This document shows positions 15,000-19,043 of a DNA stretch of 19,043 nucleotides, in pieces. Both the position numbers and the translations under genes were made by a program. How positions within the stretch are numbered: position 1 is the first letter of the stretch; each line of letters starts with the position of its first letter. The notes under the pieces were generated by a model. That model had not been told where the DNA came from. It saw only the letters and a program-made list of their open reading frames with translations, and ran no database searches. Source of the DNA: DASQDT01 sp036380435 (lineage in GTDB: Bacteria; Acidobacteriota; Blastocatellia; Pyrinomonadales; Pyrinomonadaceae); the NCBI GenBank assembly GCA_036380435.1, contig DASVES010000199.1:1-19043 (forward strand), written 5' to 3'.

Positions 15000-17950
15000 T
15001 TGTGCCTTTCTCCCTCGCCCGCCAGCGCCTCGAACTGCTTCTGCGTCTTCGCGGACCAGCCGGGGATAACTTCCAGCACCACTCCCTTCTCGTCCAACAG
15101 TATCGACATCGGCACCGACAACTCGTCGGTCGCGTACAGCCCCTCGACCGCGGGGACGCCGCCGAGCAGGACGGGGTAGCCGACGCGGTTCTCGCGCAGG
15201 AAGCCGCGCACGTCCGCCTTGGGGTCTGTATCCACGTTGAGGCCGAGGAGGTCGATGCCCCTCGACGCAAGCCCCGGCCGCAGGCGTTCGAGTTCCGGCA
15301 TCTCGCGGCGACAGGGCACACACCACGTCGCCCACACGTTGACGAGCGTCCGCCGGCCGGCGCGCAGATGCTTTCGCATGGATGACGGCGCGCCGGCCGC
15401 GGTCTTCAACACGAGGTCGGGGAGCGGCTGGCCGACCGCGATCCGCAAGCCCCGCGCAAACACCTCGTCGCGCGTGAGCGGGTCGGGCAGACGCGCGCGC
15501 GTGACCTCGACCGAATCGACGCGCCCCGCGCCCTTGCGAAGTACGACGGTCGAGCCGGCGCCCGTCTCGCCCGCGAACTTCTCCGCCACGCCGCCGGGCC
15601 ACGTGACCTCCACCTCCTGAGCGCGCTCGTCGCCGCCGAGGCCGAAGAGCAGGCGCGGGTCGTGCTGCGAGACGAAGCCGGAGCCGCCGCTCTTGACCTT
15701 CGTCAGCGTGCCCTGCGAAGTCTTCACTCGGACGACCGCGCCGTATGCGTCGCGCCCCGTCGCGCGGTCGCCTTCGAGGATGACGCGCAGGTGCCGGCCC
15801 TCCTGCCCGACGTTGTTGCGGAAGAGCAGGTGCGCCTCGCCCTGAATGGTCGTCATGAAAACGTCGAGGTCGCCGTCGTTGTCGAAGTCGGCGAAGACTC
15901 CGGCGCGGCCGTCGGTGATTGAGTCTAGCCCTGAGACGCCGGAGATGTCTGTGAACTTCTTCGCGCCCGTGTTGAGATAGAGCGGGTCGCGCTCGTAGCC
16001 GCTAAAGGAGAAGCCCTCCTCGAAGACGAGTCTGTCCTGATCGTTGCGGAGCGCGCCCTTGCCTTCTTTGCCGGTGTTCGTGTGCGTCACGACCTGACGC
16101 CAGAACTGGCTTCAAGTGTCCTTCATCGACTTGCCGGAGATGAAGCCGTTGGGTGTGAAGAGGTCTTCCCAGCCGTCGTTGTCGAAGTCGATGAAGCCGC
16201 CGCCGTAGGCCCAGCCGCCGGAGAAGCCGCCGACCTCCGAGGTCACGTCGCGGAACTTGCCCGCGCCGGTGTTCTCGTAGAGGTTGTTGCCGGCGGCGAG
16301 TTTTTTGAGCACGTTGTCTTTCGGCCCCTCGCCGGGGAAGAGCCGGCCGAGGATGCGGTTGCCGGCCGTCGAAGACATGTTGGTGGCGTGGAGGTCGAGG
16401 CGTCCGTCGTTGTTGTAGTCGCCGAAGGAGACGCCCATGCCGTTGCCGGGGTCGAGCGCGCCGCGCTCGCGCGCCTCGTCAACGAAGCGGTCGCCGCGGT
16501 TGATGTACATGGCCTTCTCGCCGAAGTCGTTGGCGACGTAGAGGTCAACCTTCCCGTCTTCATCGATGTCCACGAACTCGGCGGCGTAAGACCAGCGGCG
16601 GTCGTCCACGCCCCACTTCCCGGCCTCCTCTTTGAAACGGCCGTCGCCCTGATTGATGAAGAGCAGGTTGGGCGTGCCGTTGGTGGCGCGGAACCACGAG
16701 TCGGGCGTGATCTCGCCGTAACGGTTGTAGGAGGTGACGTAGATGTCCTGACGGCCGTCCGCGTTCACGTCGCCGGCGACGGCCGAGAAGCCGACGGCCG
16801 GGACGGCGACGCCCGCTTCCAGAGACGAATCGACGAAGGCGAGCTTGCCGTCGGGGACGAGGCGATTCTCCAGAAGGATTTGCTGGCCGACCGCGGAGAC
16901 GAACACGTCCGCGTCTCCATCGTTGTCGTAGTCGAGGACGAGCGGGGCGGTGCCGGTCGCGACGGCGGCGGCTCCCGTCTCGGCGCTCGCGTCACGGAAG
17001 CGGCCAGCGCGGTCGTTGAGGTAAAGAAGATTGCGGTCTTTGGAAGTGACGAAGAGGTCGAGCCAGCCGTCGCGGTCGAAGTCGGCGGCGGCCGCGCCGT
17101 GCCAGACGAAGCCGGCGTTGCCGGGTGAGCCGTAAGCGGGCAGGCGACGCGAGAGGCCGGCGGGCGCGGCGACCTCGGAGAAGAGATCGACGGCGGCGAC
17201 CATCGAATCGAGACCGAGGAGCGAGAAGGTCTCGAACTGCCAGCGGCGATTCTCGGCGTAGCGCACGTTCGTGTTGAAGGTTCCGCGCGCCCACTCGCGG
17301 CGGCCCTCGCGGTTGCGGCCGATGACGTAGAAGGCGATACGGGCGCGGCCGCGCGAGCCGACGACCGCCGTCGGCACCTTCGCGCCGGCCACGGAGCTAG
17401 CCCCCGCGTCGAAGCTCGCGTCCTTCACCTTGAAGCGCACGTCTTCGATCTCCTCGAAGTTCGAAAGGAACTCCGAGAAGGCGCGCAGGAACTCCGCGCG
17501 CGGCGTGGGCCGCTCGGCCTTTGTGTCGGCCCCGACGGCGAAGGAGAGGGCGCCGGTCTTGTTGGTGACGTTGACCGGCGGCGCGGGGGCGGCCTCCCAG
17601 CCGCGCGTGCCGATCCACTTGACGGACTGCTTCACGGCTTGCGGGCGCGAGGGGAAGGGCGCGGCCGTCAGACGCGCGGGGAAGAACTCGGCCGTGCGCC
17701 CCACGTCGCGGTCGCGCACGGCGACGGATAGCTCAAGCAAATCGTTGGCGAGCGACTCCGAGAGGTCTTCGATCACTTCGAGACGCGCGCGGTCAACCTT
17801 CTGCCCCTGCGGCTGCGGCGGAGGCGGCGCAGCCTGTTGCGCGAGCGCGGGCAGCGAGTCGAAGGACGTTGCCGCAAGCAAAAGCAGAGCGCATGCGTGG
17901 CGCAGTCGTCTACCGAAAAACGCGCGGCGGGCGGCGTGGGAGTTGAACAT
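14996..17950 (-). CDS. Predicted selenoprotein: exported FG-GAP/VCBS propeller + ASPIC/UnbV + TlpA-like thioredoxin, Sec613 encoded by UGA
   Basis: One open frame of 985 codons with a single internal TGA (16112-16114), read here as selenocysteine 613 in KDT-U-SQFWRQVV. ATG 17950 gives a signal peptide (MFNSHAARRAFFGRRLRHAC, then ALLLLAATSFDSLPALAQQ). Its RRAFF is Tat-like, but Sec export is also possible. The frame is open up to 18133, but that part looks non-coding. Residues about 45-260 are an uncharacterised N-terminal domain. Seven calcium-loop FG-GAP repeats follow at about 285-700, six before the Sec (DFDRDGWLDLF, DYDNDGDADVF, DVNADGRQDIY, DIDEDGKVDLY, DYNNDGRLDLH, DFDNDGWEDLF) and one after (DFDNDGDLDVF). 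An ASPIC/UnbV domain lies at about 715-810 (AYGAVVRVKTSQGTL, LLFGLGGDE, EVTWPGGV). The C-terminus (about 840-975) is a TlpA/ResA-like thioredoxin with WCVPC (Cys877, Cys880) and a VPMSILLDEKG cis-Pro region. The normal stop is also TGA (14996-14998). If UGA were a true stop, the gene would be split into a 612-aa product and a leaderless thioredoxin protein. Confidence 0.78.
16070..16110 (-). promoter_or_regulatory. Candidate bacterial SECIS hairpin
   Basis: Counting the U of the UGA as 1, the mRNA forms an upper stem GCGUCA (15-20) with UGACGC (26-31), perfect over 6 bp, closing a 5-base loop GGUCG (16090-16094). The helix extends below through U13-A34, G14-C33 and GUUC (9-12) with GAAC (36-39), interrupted only by single bulged bases A32 and C35. 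A short GCC/GGC pairing follows (5-7 with 43-45). From memory, the E. coli fdhF SECIS presents GGUC at positions 22-25 closed by an A-U pair and read by SelB; here GGUC is at 21-24, also closed by A-U. Loop size, G at the loop start and the distance from the UGA fit the known bacterial SECIS pattern. The hairpin lies within coding sequence, as bacterial SECIS elements do. Confidence 0.75.
16112..16114 (-). other. In-frame UGA codon, predicted selenocysteine 613
   Basis: TGA lies between codons for KDT and SQFWRQVV in a frame that is open and protein-like on both sides: about 61 codons before the predicted start, 612 before the TGA and 371 after it. It falls between FG-GAP repeats 6 and 7. TGA serves as the ordinary stop of neighbouring genes (184, 2037, 12025, 18734). 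The other explanations are a nonsense mutation or a one-base sequencing error from a Cys codon (TGC or TGT). Confidence 0.72.
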
Positions 17951-18179
17951 GCCTGTTGGTTCTGCTCTCTTTCGTCTGTCGTGTTGTAATCGTGCGGCCG
18001 TGCGCTTCGTGGAGCGAGGCGACGACGCAGGGAATTGGAGTAACAAACTACCACCGGGGCCGCGCGATTTGCAAAGAGCCGTCTCCCTGTTGCACTTTAT
18101 CCATGACCCCCGCTGAATTTTAAAGACGCGCACGGACGTTCTCCGTGGCGCGGCCGCTTCCGGGCCGGGCCGAGGTGTG

Positions 18180-18734
18180 ATGGGACGCGAAAGCAGATTC
18201 GTCGTGCAGGAGCACCACGCGAGCCACCTCCACTGGGACTTCCGTCTGGAGATGGGCGGCGTCTTGAAGTCGTGGGCCGTGCCGAAGGGGCCGTCGCTCG
18301 ACCCTTCGGCGAAGCGCCTCGCCGTCGAGGTGCCCGACCACGCCGTCTCTTACCTGACCTATACGGGCCAGATCAGCGAGGGCCACTACGGCGCCGGGCA
18401 GGTCTACCGCTGGGACATCGGCGCCTACGAAACGGACGCCGGCGACGCGCTCGACGGCTGGCGCGCGGGTGCGCTGAAGTTCCGCCTGAGCGGCGCTCGC
18501 CTGCGCGGCGCTTGGCGACTCTTCAGGATGAAGGGCCGTGCCGAGCGCGGCCGCCCGCTGTGGCTCCTGCAAAAGCTCGACGACGAGTTCGCCGAGCCGG
18601 GCCACGCGGCCGAGTTGGTCGGAGAGCCGAAGGCGCGGCCGGCGGCGGCGAAGAAGTCAGCCGCGAAGAAGTCGGGCGGCGGCGCGAAGAAGAGTGCGAA
18701 GAGTGGCAGGAGCGCAACGAGTAAGAATCGTTGA
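18180..18734 (+). CDS. Stand-alone LigD-type 3'-phosphoesterase (PE domain)
   Basis: A 184-residue protein matching the phosphoesterase domain of DNA ligase D, which trims 3'-phosphate or 3'-ribonucleotide ends during bacterial non-homologous end joining. The signature FVVQEHHASHLHWDFRLEMG is followed by LKSWAVPKGPSLDP and then VPDHAVSYLTYTG and EGHYGAGQVYRWD. By alignment from memory with Pseudomonas aeruginosa LigD, the metal and catalytic residues His42, His48, Asp50, Arg52 and His84 correspond to His12, His18, Asp20, Arg22 and His54; all are present. The last ~35 residues are a Lys/Ala/Ser/Gly-rich tail of histone-H1-like character (AAAKKSAAKKSGGGAKK), likely for DNA binding. ATG 18180 is chosen with GAGG just before it; GTG 18177 is possible. 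The gene is divergent from the selenoprotein gene, sharing an upstream region of about 230 bases. Confidence 0.9.
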   Translation: MGRESRFVVQEHHASHLHWDFRLEMGGVLKSWAVPKGPSLDPSAKRLAVEVPDHAVSYLTYTGQISEGHYGAGQVYRWDIGAYETDAGDALDGWRAGALKFRLSGARLRGAWRLFRMKGRAERGRPLWLLQKLDDEFAEPGHAAELVGEPKARPAAAKKSAAKKSGGGAKKSAKSGRSATSKNR

Positions 18735-18779
18735 AGGGGGGACGGCCGAAGTCCGCGGCCCGCTTCTTTGAAAACAATC

Positions 18780-18865
18780 AACATGGATGGACAGGAGGGA
18801 GAAAAGTTGATTGGAGATTTCAGATTTCAAATCTTCCTATCCCGACCATCCTGTCTATTCATGTT
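18780..18865. repeat. Imperfect inverted repeat (ACATGGATGGACAGGA type)
   Basis: The left arm AACATGGATGGACAGGA (18780-18796) pairs with 18849-18865 at 15 of 17 positions. Between them lies a smaller AT-rich palindrome (GATTTCAGATTTCAAATC, about 18816-18833). It is unlike the surrounding GC-rich coding DNA and resembles dispersed intergenic repeats seen in unrelated genomes. Confidence 0.55.
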
Positions 18866-18882
18866 AATAATTCTGTAAGCGT

Positions 18883-18903
18883 GGGCAGGCACAAGCCCTG
18901 CCC
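18883..18903. repeat. GGGCAGGC-ACAA-GCCCTGCCC hairpin
   Basis: An 8-bp stem with a 4-base loop and a single bulged C, followed by CCTAC. Sequences of the form GTAGGGGCAGGGCTTGTGCC are a widespread dispersed hairpin in several bacterial phyla. It stands directly upstream of the last gene and could influence its leader, or end the preceding transcript. Confidence 0.5.
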
Positions 18904-18933
18904 CTACAAATCAAACAGGACAAGCGAGGGTAA

Positions 18934-19043
18934 ATGGCGACAACAAGCAAGGGTGCGAAGAAGAAGTCCGGCAAGACGAATCAGTCGGGCCGGAGTGTGG
19001 GCAAAAAGGGCGGCGCGGTGAAGGCCGCGGCGAAGAAGTCGGG
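18934..19043 (+). CDS. Partial Lys/Ala-rich protein (5' end only)
   Basis: ATG 18934 has GCGAGGG just upstream and opens a frame running off the window: MATTSKGAKKKSGKTNQSGR, then SVGKKGGAVKAAAKKSG. Only 36 codons are visible and all are low-complexity and basic. The style matches the tail of the phosphoesterase in front of it. It might be a histone-H1-like DNA-binding protein or the basic N-terminal extension of another end-joining protein (ligase, polymerase or Ku). No domain can be identified. Confidence 0.6.
   Translation, partial: MATTSKGAKKKSGKTNQSGRSVGKKGGAVKAAAKKS

Noticed and set aside
16112..16114. Genetic code change (TGA as Trp or Gly)
   Set aside because: TGA is the normal stop of several neighbouring genes in the window and of this gene itself.
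14996..18133. Two separate genes (16112-18133 and 14996-16090), the second starting at GTG 16090
   Set aside because: They share one frame with only the TGA between them. The second has no ribosome-binding site or signal peptide, its GTG lies inside the hairpin, and the FG-GAP repeat set is complete only when joined.

Overview
The window is high-GC bacterial DNA. Secreted FG-GAP/VCBS and ASPIC/UnbV proteins, a small C-terminal domain of the form 'GSWGGQG...IEFDCAHG...LRKC', and many palindromic intergenic repeats together suggest Acidobacteriota, probably Blastocatellia. This placement is inference from gene style; there is no rRNA or other marker in the window.

Layout. Positions 1-1218: a dispersed inverted repeat, then a TPR lipoprotein on the minus strand. 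Positions 1219-3451, plus strand: a single-pass membrane protein with an NTF2-like domain and an MFS transporter. Positions 3452-4043: a complex nested palindromic element (copy 1) and the 3' remnant of a minus-strand gene. Positions 4044-11912, plus strand: three exported proteins. These are a 14-repeat FG-GAP protein, a ~1030-aa lamin-tail-domain protein followed by a strong terminator, and an HtrA/DegP-type lipoprotein protease with two PDZ domains. Positions 12025-14523, minus strand: a membrane PAS-GGDEF-EAL protein, separated from the protease gene by a 24-bp perfect hairpin between the convergent 3' ends. Positions 14762-14999: copy 2 of the nested palindromic element. Positions 14996-17950, minus strand: a long gene interrupted by one in-frame UGA. 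Positions 18180 to the end, plus strand: a stand-alone LigD-type 3'-phosphoesterase and the start of a Lys/Ala-rich protein.

Main result. The minus-strand region 14996-17950 looks like two genes, an FG-GAP protein and an ASPIC/UnbV-thioredoxin protein. The frame is in fact continuous across a single TGA at 16112-16114. Just downstream lies a hairpin whose apex (loop GGUCG closed by A-U) and distance from the UGA closely match the Escherichia coli fdhF SECIS as I remember it. Reading through restores a seven-repeat FG-GAP propeller (six repeats before the UGA, one after), then the ASPIC/UnbV domain and a TlpA-like thioredoxin with WCVPC. TGA is the normal stop of several neighbouring genes and of this gene itself, so a changed genetic code is unlikely. 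I therefore annotate one exported selenoprotein of about 984 residues with Sec at position 613.

Most of the genes concern the cell envelope: export, a lipoprotein chaperone-protease, surface propellers, periplasmic redox and c-di-GMP signalling. The right end begins a small DNA end-repair cluster. There is no evidence of a phage, transposase or CRISPR array.
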